Shown here: in pieces, positions 1-4,962 of the stretch
How the letters are laid out: every line of letters starts with the position of its first letter
Numbering within the stretch: the stretch's first letter is position 1
Virus record (IMG/VR): IMGVR_UViG_3300032285_000304
Coordinates: 1 to 35,379 of that record
DNA length: 35,379 bases
Reading direction: 5' to 3' (one strand)
DNA from: a virus
The notes under the pieces: generated by a model
Told to the model about the DNA's origin: nothing
Database searches by the model: none
Seen by the model: the letters and a program-made list of their open reading frames with translations, nothing else
Translations under genes and position numbers: made by a program

Positions 1-564
1 AGCCTGCCGCGCCATACCCCACCAATCCTCGCCTGAACCTGACTTACCTAGCCTGCCGAAACCCACCCCAACGTAACTCGCCGATCCGCGCCTCGCCCGA
101 CCTGCCGTAACCCGCCTGACCGGACCAGACCCATCCTCGCCAACCTCGCCATACCTCGCCTGCCACACCAGACCGCAACCTTCCACGCCAATCCTAACCC
201 GGCCAGACCTGACCTAGCCTGCCGTGCCGCAACCCACCGCGCCCAACCTCACCCAATCACGCCTTGCCTGCCGTGCCGAAACCCGACTCACCGTTCCATA
301 CGCAAACCCACCCAACCCCGCCTGCCAGACCTTCCCCGACCCACCGCGCCTCACCACGCCTAATCAGACCACGCCTGCCGAACCCTTCCTCGCACTACCA
401 ATCCAGTCCTCGCCTCGCCTCTCCCCGCCTGCCGCGCCAAAACTGACCCAACCATCCTTACCGCGCCTTGGCTTGCCTGCCTTGCCAAAACACAACCTAC
501 CGAACCTTCCCATGCCTTCCACAACCAACCCCGCCTGCCGCGCCTAGCCGAGCCACGCCGAGAC
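1..564. repeat. Degenerate period-5 (NNCCN / GGNNN) low-complexity array
   Basis: This non-coding stretch has a CC dinucleotide recurring about every 5 bp almost from start to end; for example CC starts at 7, 12, 17, 22, 27, 32, then 81, 86, 91, 96, 101 and 125, 130, 135, 140. Small slips of one base keep the average near 5. The bases between the CCs vary. C greatly exceeds G: I count 27 C and 10 G in the first 60 bases. On the minus strand it reads as GGNNN repeats, a spacing that could support two-tetrad G-quadruplexes. It lies just 3' of the leftward early operon, so read-through RNA would be G-rich. Open frames through it are low-complexity Pro/Ala/Leu products of the repeat and are not believable genes. 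Its function is unknown; its left boundary lies at or beyond the window edge. Confidence 0.85.
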
Positions 565-586
565 CGCGTAGCTCGTTTGCTACGCG
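565..586 (-). terminator. Hairpin ending the leftward early operon
   Basis: A perfect 8-bp inverted repeat (CGCGTAGC/GCTACGCG) with a 6-base loop starts 4 bases past the stop codon of the last leftward gene and separates it from the period-5 array. There is no T-run after it in the leftward direction, so it may be an imperfect terminator or a 3'-end stabilising structure. Confidence 0.5.
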
Positions 587-590
587 AAAC

Positions 591-1046
591 TCAAAGCGCG
601 TCGATGCTCATCACGATGTCAACGAACTCTTCGTAGCCAGCGTAACGCGCTCGCCAAAGTTTGATCTCTCGCTTGGCACGTTCCAGAACTTCGTTCCGCA
701 TTCCTTCATGCGCCATCGCAACTTCGATAGCCTCGTAGTGAGGACCATCGTTGGTGACGTGAACGAAAGCGCGTGTCTCAAGATTGACAGGCTGGTCATC
801 AATCTCGGCGACAACAATTGCACCGATCAGCTTGCGAGCCTGAAACAACCGAAAGTTATCGGCAGCAGTTTCATCGTCCCACTCAAAGCAGGGATGCAAA
901 GGCGACCGAGGATTTTCAGCATCATCGACAACCGCACGAGGTGTGATTGCGCCATGCTGGTCTTTGATTTTTTTCAGGCGTTCAGCTGCGATTTGCGCTC
1001 CAATCGGAAAACGCGAGTCAGCCTTCCACTCATAAATCATGCTCAT
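591..1046 (-). CDS. Conserved phage hypothetical protein (151 aa)
   Basis: This is the last gene of the leftward early unit. The central segment (about residues 48-80: SPLHPCFEWDD, then AADNFRLFQARKLI) looks like a conserved small phage protein seen in alphaproteobacterial phages and prophages; its function is not known to me. The C-terminal half is rich in charged helix. The ATG at 1046 is preceded by AAAGGGGA at good spacing. A UUCG hairpin lies between this gene and the one upstream, and another hairpin follows its stop. No catalytic motif is visible. The family resemblance is from memory and moderate. Confidence 0.85.
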   Translation of the reverse strand: MSMIYEWKADSRFPIGAQIAAERLKKIKDQHGAITPRAVVDDAENPRSPLHPCFEWDDETAADNFRLFQARKLIGAIVVAEIDDQPVNLETRAFVHVTNDGPHYEAIEVAMAHEGMRNEVLERAKREIKLWRARYAGYEEFVDIVMSIDAL

Positions 1047-1062
1047 GGATTTCCCCTTTGTT

Positions 1063-1088
1063 TGTGCCGGGGCCGAAGCCCCGACACA
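1063..1088 (-). terminator. UUCG-tetraloop hairpin between cistrons
   Basis: Read leftward, this is a stem of about 11 bp with one mismatch, whose core is GGGGC-TTCG-GCCCC, the very stable C(UUCG)G tetraloop. It follows the stop at 1102 by 13 bases and ends just before the ribosome-binding site of the next gene. It is followed by AACAAA and not by a T-run. The core recurs at 3238-3253 and 3431-3448. Confidence 0.5.
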
Positions 1089-1101
1089 GTTTCAGTATAT
1101 C

Positions 1102-1737
1102 TCAAGCAGCTTTCTTTTGCTTGTTACGAATGTCATCAATCGCTTTCATTTCAGCAGCCGATGCAACATGGAAGCGTCCATATTGACCGTCCTTCTCGGG
1201 TCGCCATTCGCCAACACCAACCGCAAAGCCTGCGGTCTGCATCAAGTTTAAGATTTGCTCGGCAGACATAACGTTCGCGTTGAACTTCACCGAGATCGTC
1301 GTCCACCAATTCTTAAACTCGCCGCGATAGCGAATATCGGCGGTCCCCATCCCAACGCGCACCATGTCTTCGCGCATCTGTGGTTCGTCGCCTTCGATCA
1401 CCGCAAACTCGCCATCGACGTGGAAAGCTTGTCGCGCTGCAACCTTGGTCATCGAACCGATGCTGGTGCAGGCCGTGACCGCCGCTGCCTTGAACCCGAT
1501 GATCGGGAAGCCGTAGCTCCCATCTTCGAGAACATAGAGCGATTCGCGGAAGTCGCGCTCGGGGTCTTTCGCTTCCTTGCCCGCCGAAGCTTTCTTCATT
1601 TGCTTGTCAAGCATTTGCTTCTTCGCCTTTTCCGACCAGCGATGCACGATCAAGGGCGTGTCGCCGATAAGCGTGACGTTGACCGTTTCGATCTGAAGCG
1701 GGGGAAGCGTAACCGTAGTCGTTGAAGTCGCAGCCAT
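1102..1737 (-). CDS. Conserved phage protein with TPLIVHRWS motif (211 aa)
   Basis: The N-terminal beta-strand-like segment ends in GDTPLIVHRWSEKAKK (about residues 26-41), the middle has YGFPIIGFKAAAVTA, and the C-terminal part has a glycine-rich GFAVGVGEWRPEKDGQYG stretch (about residues 170-187). This combination is typical of a conserved protein in siphovirus and podovirus early regions. The layout is faintly like RAMP/Cas7 folds (a strand ending in TPL.. and a late glycine-rich loop), but I cannot support that assignment. The start has a strong AGGAGAAAATC ribosome-binding site. It sits between the DUF1376 replication-type protein and a conserved small protein, each separated by a hairpin. 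Confidence 0.85.
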   Translation of the reverse strand: MAATSTTTVTLPPLQIETVNVTLIGDTPLIVHRWSEKAKKQMLDKQMKKASAGKEAKDPERDFRESLYVLEDGSYGFPIIGFKAAAVTACTSIGSMTKVAARQAFHVDGEFAVIEGDEPQMREDMVRVGMGTADIRYRGEFKNWWTTISVKFNANVMSAEQILNLMQTAGFAVGVGEWRPEKDGQYGRFHVASAAEMKAIDDIRNKQKKAA

Positions 1738-1761
1738 GATTTTCTCCTATGCTCTGCGTTT

Positions 1762-1778
1762 GCCCGGAACCGCCGGGC
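1762..1778 (-). terminator. GC hairpin between cistrons
   Basis: A perfect 6-bp stem (GCCCGG/CCGGGC) with a 5-base loop lies 9 bases past the stop of the DUF1376 gene and upstream of the next ribosome-binding site. The leftward sequence after it is AAACGC, so it lacks a classical U-tract. Confidence 0.4.
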
Positions 1779-1787
1779 GCGGATGGC

Positions 1788-2516
1788 TCAGAGGTTTCTG
1801 AGTTGCATTCGTTTGCGCCAGTAATCGTTGTTCGATAGCTGGGCGTCTGGAATATTGCGGAGGTCTTTCTCCTGCTTGGCAGGGGCGGTGACCGTAGGAT
1901 CATCCTCCCACCGGCGGTCCTTCAGCCAATTGACCGGCGAGGGAATAAACTTTGGGTCTTCCGAGAACTTGTAGGTCCTGAGCTTTTCGAGGATCACCTC
2001 GGGTTGCTCCTGCCTGACCGCGTCAACAAAAGCCCGTTCTGCGGCGGCGATTGCGACCTTCCGAGGATAGGCTTCCCAGAAATGCTTGAAGCATTCCTTC
2101 AAGGACTGCTCGGTATTAGAGTTACTATCTATATTATTGTGGTTGTGGAGGGCATTGCTTGGGGCATGCTCCAAGGATGCTTGTGGCAATGCTTGAGACC
2201 CCCATCTCGCTGTAGCGGCCTTCTTAGCCCTCTCGGTAAACCGCTCTTTTGTGACGATCTCTTTTTTAAGCTCACGTTCGATGCGGGAGTGCTTCCACCC
2301 ATGCTCGAAAAATGCTTGTAGCATCTGTTTGATCTCGTCCCACTCGGCTTTCGACCGACCTGCGATCCGGGCCAGACGCACATCGTCGTCCGGCAATGAG
2401 CCGTGCTGCCAGTAGTGGCTGATCAAGCGAAGGTAGGAGACGTGTTCGGCATCCGACAAATGTGTCGTATCGCGCCAGTAATCACCCCAATACATGGGCA
2501 TAAAAGGAAGGCTCAT
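1788..2516 (-). CDS. DUF1376-domain phage replication-type protein
   Basis: The N-terminus (MPMYWGDYWRDT, then LSDAEHVSYLRLISHYW and GSLPDDDVRLARIAG) is a clear DUF1376 domain at about residues 5-60. A basic linker and an Asn/Ser-rich low-complexity segment follow. The C-terminal part has FWEAYPRKVAIAAAERAF and FIPSPVNWLKDRRWEDD, a segment shared by many phage replication-initiation or replisome-organiser proteins. It probably binds DNA and helps start phage replication; this follows from family and context only. I chose the ATG at 2516 because AGGA lies 7 bases upstream and the DUF1376 core starts directly after; an in-frame extension to 2582 is not needed. Confidence 0.9.
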   Translation of the reverse strand: MSLPFMPMYWGDYWRDTTHLSDAEHVSYLRLISHYWQHGSLPDDDVRLARIAGRSKAEWDEIKQMLQAFFEHGWKHSRIERELKKEIVTKERFTERAKKAATARWGSQALPQASLEHAPSNALHNHNNIDSNSNTEQSLKECFKHFWEAYPRKVAIAAAERAFVDAVRQEQPEVILEKLRTYKFSEDPKFIPSPVNWLKDRRWEDDPTVTAPAKQEKDLRNIPDAQLSNNDYWRKRMQLRNL

Positions 2517-2604
2517 TTCGTGTCCTGAACTTGCACGAAGAGCCAGCCTTGTGATAATACTAAGGCTAAGTCCAACGCGCATCTCATCTGCGTGTTTGGT
2601 TCCA

Positions 2605-2638
2605 GAAGCCCCGGAAGGTTCGCGCCATCCGGGGTTTC
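2605..2638 (-). terminator. Long GC hairpin after the HTH gene
   Basis: An 11-bp stem (2605-2615 with 2628-2638, one G-T pair) encloses a 12-base loop. It begins 13 bases past the stop of the leftward HTH gene at 2652. The leftward flank is TGGAACC. A TTTCGTTATTTG stretch lies on the other side, so a rightward terminator is also possible. Confidence 0.5.
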
Positions 2639-2651
2639 GTTATTTGTGACG

Positions 2652-2876
2652 TTACTCCGACTCAGGCTTCTCAGCAAGCGCCGTCTGCTGCTTTTCGAGC
2701 ATGAGTTCGAACATGGTTAGCACCGGCTTAGGGATCGGGCTTTCACCCGCCAACCATCGGAACAAAGTTCGGGGATTGCACCCGCAGGCCGCGATGGCCT
2801 CCTTGTTCGACAAATTCAAATCCCAAAGCAAGATTGAGAGATGCTTGGCCTCAGCCTTCCGATCTGAAGCGCTCAT
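2652..2876 (-). CDS. Small helix-turn-helix DNA-binding protein (74 aa)
   Basis: Residues about 20-60 (LSNKEAIAACGCNPRTLFRW, then LAGESPIPKPVLTMFELM) fit a helix-turn-helix of the Cro/XRE or small phage-regulator type, with the recognition helix near NPRTLFRWL. The protein is little more than this domain and is probably a transcriptional regulator. It is translationally coupled to the upstream gene: the TGA of that gene overlaps its ATG (TGATG). Its targets are unknown; the palindromic sites at 3187, 3784 and 3816 are candidates by proximity only. Confidence 0.85.
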   Translation of the reverse strand: MSASDRKAEAKHLSILLWDLNLSNKEAIAACGCNPRTLFRWLAGESPIPKPVLTMFELMLEKQQTALAEKPESE

Positions 2877-3160
2877 CAGTGATGGCTCGACATCAGGAAC
2901 TGAGTCGCGGATTGCACCGTGTAAAAGTGCCGGACATCGTCATAGTTGCTGATGGCGCGGTATTGCATCCCGTCTCGGTTTTTCACCCCGATCTTGTAAA
3001 TGTGGCCGACCGTCTTGCCGAAATAGTAAACCGTCTGCGATCCGTCCTCATTGGCGGTCACTTCGATCACTTGGTGAGGTGTTTCACGTGAAACATCCTG
3101 CTTGGGCTTGTCATCCATGACGATCCCCAACTGGTTAGCAATGTGCCTTGGCAAAGTCAT
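2876..3160 (-). CDS. Unrecognised 94-aa protein carrying a parS site in its coding sequence
   Basis: I do not recognise the family. The product has a basic N-terminus (MTLPRHIANQLGIVM), a VSRET peptide near residue 25 that is the direct translation of the embedded parS site, and a middle part rich in beta-type residues. The ATG at 3160 is preceded by AAAGGGGAATA and is preferred over an upstream in-frame start at 3289 that would run through the operator region and the hairpin. Its stop overlaps the start of the HTH gene. The palindromic site at 3187-3199 lies just upstream, so expression is probably controlled from there. Confidence 0.85.
   Translation of the reverse strand: MTLPRHIANQLGIVMDDKPKQDVSRETPHQVIEVTANEDGSQTVYYFGKTVGHIYKIGVKNRDGMQYRAISNYDDVRHFYTVQSATQFLMSSHH
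3080..3095. other. parS centromere-like site (exact 16-bp match)
   Basis: The sequence TGTTTCACGTGAAACA is a perfect 16-bp palindrome and matches the bacterial chromosomal parS consensus TGTTNCACGTGAAACA, in the form used by Caulobacter and other Alphaproteobacteria. It lies inside the 94-aa gene and is translated as VSRET. No parA or parB gene is visible in the window, so if it works it would be bound by the host ParB. By chance a given 16-mer is expected far less than once in 35 kb. I saw no second copy. Confidence 0.85.
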
Positions 3161-3186
3161 ATTATTCCCCTTTATGTAAGTTAGAT

Positions 3187-3199
3187 TGGCATAATGCCA
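3187..3199. promoter_or_regulatory. Operator-like palindrome, site A
   Basis: TGGCATAATGCCA is a perfect palindrome with a one-base centre. It sits 27 bases upstream of the ATG at 3160 and just downstream, in the leftward sense, of a TTGACT -35-like element. Two close relatives (TGGCATGACGCCA and TGGCGCTATGCCA) lie upstream of another leftward gene. The consensus is TGGCRTNAYGCCA. It is probably the binding site of a phage or host dimeric regulator. Confidence 0.5.
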
Positions 3200-3203
3200 C
3201 GAA

Positions 3204-3223
3204 AAGTCAATTTTTTTTGACTT
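3204..3223. promoter_or_regulatory. Inverted repeat AAGTCAA-T6-TTGACTT upstream of the 94-aa gene
   Basis: Perfect 7-bp arms flank a run of six T on the plus strand. Read leftward, one arm supplies a TTGACT -35-like hexamer facing the 94-aa gene, with operator A between it and the start. I see no convincing -10 hexamer. It may be a promoter/operator element; related GTCAA/TTGAC arms occur at 4560-4577. Confidence 0.35.
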
Positions 3224-3237
3224 AATGTCAGAAAGGA

Positions 3238-3253
3238 AGGGGCCGAAGCCCCT
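3238..3253 (-). terminator. UUCG-tetraloop hairpin after the 50-aa gene
   Basis: Leftward, AGGGGC-TTCG-GCCCCT forms a 6-bp stem 4 bases past the stop codon of the small gene at 3258-3410. It is followed by TCCTTTCTG, which is T-rich but not a proper T-run. It is the second copy of the GGGGCTTCGGCCCC core. Confidence 0.55.
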
Positions 3254-3257
3254 CCAA

Positions 3258-3410
3258 TCACAGACGCTCTTTTGCGACTTGGTCAACAATAGCCTTCAAG
3301 CGGGCAACAATCTCTTCATCTTTCACGCCGCAAGCTCGGTAAAATGAAACATAACCGGTCATGGCAGGAATGGTCCTGATGATCTCATTAAGTGTTTCTG
3401 TAGCATTCAT
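3258..3410 (-). CDS. Small hypothetical protein (50 aa)
   Basis: Translating leftward from the ATG at 3410 gives a 50-residue protein that starts MNATETLNEIIRTIPAM and ends with a charged helix closing in VAKERL. The start has an excellent ribosome-binding site (TGGAGGTTATT before ATG), the stop at 3258 is followed at once by a UUCG hairpin, and the frame fills the gap between two other leftward genes. These three signals make it a real gene despite its size. It is predicted mostly helical; I do not recognise it. Confidence 0.75.
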   Translation of the reverse strand: MNATETLNEIIRTIPAMTGYVSFYRACGVKDEEIVARLKAIVDQVAKERL

Positions 3411-3430
3411 AATAACCTCCATTGGAAAGT

Positions 3431-3448
3431 GAGGGGCCGAAGCCCCTC
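3431..3448 (-). terminator. UUCG-tetraloop hairpin after the 93-aa gene
   Basis: Leftward, GAGGGGC-TTCG-GCCCCTC is a perfect 7-bp stem starting 3 bases past the stop codon at 3452. It is followed by ACTTTCC and then the ribosome-binding site of the 50-aa gene. It is the third copy of the core in this operon. Confidence 0.55.
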
Positions 3449-3451
3449 CGG

Positions 3452-3733
3452 TTAGGCGTTCGCTGTTTCGATGCGCTTGCAGTAAATGGTCTCGACCAAG
3501 GTGGTCTTTGAGCAGGCGGCGACCTGTTCGGCGGTCAAGAGGGCCTTAGCCAGCTTCGTGTCGAGCGTAGTGCGCTCCGAAAGGCCGACCTTGATCATCG
3601 CTGTTTCGCCAATGATCTCTTCGCGGCCTGTGGCCTTGATCTCGGCTTTGACTTCGTTGAGGGCGAGGGTGAGGCCGTCGATCTGGGCCTTGATTTCGGC
3701 GTAGCGGTCGGCGAGGGCTGCAAGGTTGCTCAT
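3452..3733 (-). CDS. Conserved small phage protein (93 aa)
   Basis: The first 40 residues (ALADRYAEIKAQIDGLTLAL, then NEVKAEIKATGREEI) form a likely coiled coil or helical hairpin. The second part (ERTTLDTKLAKALLTAEQVA, then ACSKTTLVETIYCKR) resembles small proteins found next to RusA and exonuclease genes in many phages. The role is unknown; a DNA-metabolism accessory is a guess. Two operator-like palindromes (3784-3796 and 3816-3828) lie in the 95-bp gap before its start, and a UUCG hairpin follows its stop. It therefore appears to be a separately regulated unit inside the leftward block. Confidence 0.85.
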   Translation of the reverse strand: MSNLAALADRYAEIKAQIDGLTLALNEVKAEIKATGREEIIGETAMIKVGLSERTTLDTKLAKALLTAEQVAACSKTTLVETIYCKRIETANA

Positions 3734-3783
3734 CTAAGTTCTCCGTTTCTCCCCGGCGTGTGTATCTTGCCGGTGTCCTTTTG

Positions 3784-3796
3784 TGGCATGACGCCA
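3784..3796. promoter_or_regulatory. Operator-like palindrome, site B
   Basis: TGGCATGACGCCA fits the TGGCRTNAYGCCA motif. It forms the core of a longer imperfect inverted repeat, TCCTTTTGTGGC / GCCACAAAGGA (3776-3803). It lies 51 bp upstream of the 93-aa gene. Its centre is 32 bp from that of site C, about three helical turns, so dimers bound at both would be on the same face. Confidence 0.5.
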
Positions 3797-3815
3797 CAAA
3801 GGATGCAAGCGAAAC

Positions 3816-3828
3816 TGGCGCTATGCCA
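3816..3828. promoter_or_regulatory. Operator-like palindrome, site C
   Basis: TGGCGCTATGCCA (TGGCATAGCGCCA on the minus strand) is the third copy of the motif. It starts directly after the stop codon of rusA and 32 bp centre to centre from site B. It could also form a short hairpin in the rusA 3' end. Confidence 0.5.
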
Positions 3829-4191
3829 TCAATTTTCTGCTTTTTCTTCGTACGTCTTTAGGAGGATCATGCATTCAGGGCCGGATTTGACCCACCGAAG
3901 GGTCATTTCTTGGCACAAACAGTCATCATCAATCAGTTTTGCGGCCTGCAAAAGGTCCGACACAGCCTTTTCGAGGTTCCCAAGGTCGCGGCGGCGCTTG
4001 TCCGGGGCGACGACTTCGACCAGCATTGTATATGGCCCAGCCACCCGCTTGCCCTTAGCCTGCCCTGCAAGGCCCCACAAAGCCGCCTTACGCCAGTCGG
4101 TGTAGGTTTTAGCCCGGTGCACCCCGCCCGTTTTATTGGTCCTCCACAGGCGGTTTACGCTTGGTGGATAGGGCAGCACTAATCTTAGCAC
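3829..4191 (-). CDS. rusA: RusA-family Holliday junction resolvase
   Basis: It resolves Holliday junctions made during phage recombination or replication. The family core is present: LPYPPSVNRLWR at residues 6-17, then RRRDLGNLEKAVSDLL (about 66-81) and LIDDD (86-90). The length of 120 residues is normal. In E. coli RusA the catalytic acids are D70, D72 and D91 in an RRDLDN motif; here the second position is glycine (DLGN), which occurs in some phage relatives as I recall but may lower activity. The start is GTG at 4191 with GGGAGG at good spacing upstream, so the gene overlaps the upstream HTH gene by 59 bases. Confidence 0.92.
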   Translation of the reverse strand: MLRLVLPYPPSVNRLWRTNKTGGVHRAKTYTDWRKAALWGLAGQAKGKRVAGPYTMLVEVVAPDKRRRDLGNLEKAVSDLLQAAKLIDDDCLCQEMTLRWVKSGPECMILLKTYEEKAEN

Positions 4192-4339
4192 GATGGGCCT
4201 CCCGAGCCTTTATTAAGGCCCTCATGACGGCTGGTTCCGTGGCGACCAGCAACCGAGCGATACTGTAAGTGTTATGGCCTTCGCGAAATAGCCTCAAAAC
4301 CTTGTCCGGGTCTGGCTTAAGCGGCAATTTCGGGTTCAT
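4133..4339 (-). CDS. Small HTH-like protein (68 aa)
   Basis: From the ATG at 4339 the product begins MNPKLPLKPDPDKVLRLFRE. It then has GHNTYSIARLLVATEPAVMR (about residues 21-40), which reads as a helix-turn-helix like those of small phage regulators. The C-terminus is basic (STKRKPPVEDQ). It overlaps the regulator upstream by 23 bases and rusA downstream by 59 bases, so the three are co-translated. A longer frame to 4507 is an antisense-style extension over the upstream gene and is not used. Target unknown. Confidence 0.75.
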   Translation of the reverse strand: MNPKLPLKPDPDKVLRLFREGHNTYSIARLLVATEPAVMRALIKAREAHRAKISAALSTKRKPPVEDQ

Positions 4340-4529
4340 CGGCGAAAATGTCCGGGCGAAGCTGGCTCTTCTCAATCCCGGTGATCCGGGACACCTCTTT
4401 AAGGTGCCGCAGCGGAACACGCTTCCAAGAGCAGACTGCGGCCCGTGTAACGCCCAGCTCGCGGGCGATTCGGGCCGGGAGGCCGTGCGTGGCATGAATG
4501 GCGACAAGAACTTGATCTCGGTGTTTCAT
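4317..4529 (-). CDS. Cro/YdaS-like transcriptional regulator (70 aa)
   Basis: The product is essentially one helix-turn-helix: GLPARIARELGVTRAAVCSW (about residues 16-35), then KRVPLRHLKEVSRITGIEKS and LRPDIF. The pattern W-K-x-V-P-x-x-x-L-x-x-V-x-x-x-TGI-x-x-x-x-LRPDI is typical of YdaS/Cro-type proteins. It is the first gene of the leftward early unit, facing the divergent promoter region, the usual position of a Cro-like switch protein. I place the start at 4529, where GAGAAAG precedes the ATG; an ATG at 4556 has no ribosome-binding site. No partner repressor is visible nearby. Confidence 0.88.
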   Translation of the reverse strand: MKHRDQVLVAIHATHGLPARIARELGVTRAAVCSWKRVPLRHLKEVSRITGIEKSQLRPDIFADEPEIAA

Positions 4530-4559
4530 AAAATCTTTCTCGCAGTTTTCGGACATTGT

Positions 4560-4601
4560 GTCAATTCTGGACTTGACGGCGTAAAGTCTAGCATTTACAA
4601 C
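4560..4601 (+). promoter_or_regulatory. Divergent early promoter/operator region
   Basis: A rightward promoter is suggested by TTGACG (4573-4578), a 17-bp spacer, and TACAAC (4596-4601), 36 bases before the first rightward gene. Overlapping it are two inverted repeats: GTCAA/TTGAC (4560-4577) and GACTT/AAGTC (4570-4588), which would suit binding by the Cro-like protein encoded just to the left. A leftward promoter must also lie here, but only a weak TTTACG/CACAAT pair with 19-bp spacing is visible. Confidence 0.4.
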
Positions 4602-4636
4602 AGGGGCAGATGATCTGGAACTAAGGAGATACCAAT

Positions 4637-4951
4637 ATGTTTACATTGCTTGCCACCCCGGTCGCTGCCTGCACCTACACCCTCGACCAATACGAGATGC
4701 CAAACGGCATCGTTGTTTCGGGCGAACTTTACATCGAAGTTTGCGAGTGGATGGACGACGAGCTTTACATCGACTCTATGAACCTCAACATTGAAGACGA
4801 AGACGGCAACATCATCGGCACATGGAAAGGCGACTGCGACAAGAACGCGACCCTCCAGAAGGTTGCCGAAGACATTCAAAACGACAAGCGCATTTGGGGT
4901 TTTATTTACGATGAAGCCATGCAAACGGCTGAAGACAACGCAGCTTACTAA
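4637..4951 (+). CDS. Hypothetical early protein (104 aa)
   Basis: First gene of the rightward early unit, with a strong AAGGAGA ribosome-binding site. The protein is acidic (many Asp/Glu, e.g. EWMDDELYIDSMNLNIEDED) with one helical C-terminal stretch. There is a hydrophobic start (MFTLLATPVAAC) that could be mistaken for a signal peptide but lacks basic residues. I do not recognise it. As the first product of an early operon, an acidic host-takeover or DNA-mimic role is conceivable, but nothing in the sequence proves it. Confidence 0.8.
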   Translation: MFTLLATPVAACTYTLDQYEMPNGIVVSGELYIEVCEWMDDELYIDSMNLNIEDEDGNIIGTWKGDCDKNATLQKVAEDIQNDKRIWGFIYDEAMQTAEDNAAY

Positions 4952-4962
4952 GGGGAACTAAA

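Noticed and set aside
1-564. CRISPR array or tandem-repeat satellite
   Set aside because: There is no conserved repeat unit or spacer structure; only the 5-bp spacing of CC is constant.
224-1271. Open frames of 60 to 267 residues on the plus strand across the 5' array and the first leftward gene
   Set aside because: They are low-complexity Pro/Ala/Leu products of the 5-bp repeat, or antisense to a gene with a good start and family resemblance; none has a convincing ribosome-binding site.
4483-4503. A fourth copy of the TGGCRTNAYGCCA operator in the Cro-like gene
   Set aside because: Only a TGGCAT half-site is present; the second arm is direct and not inverted.
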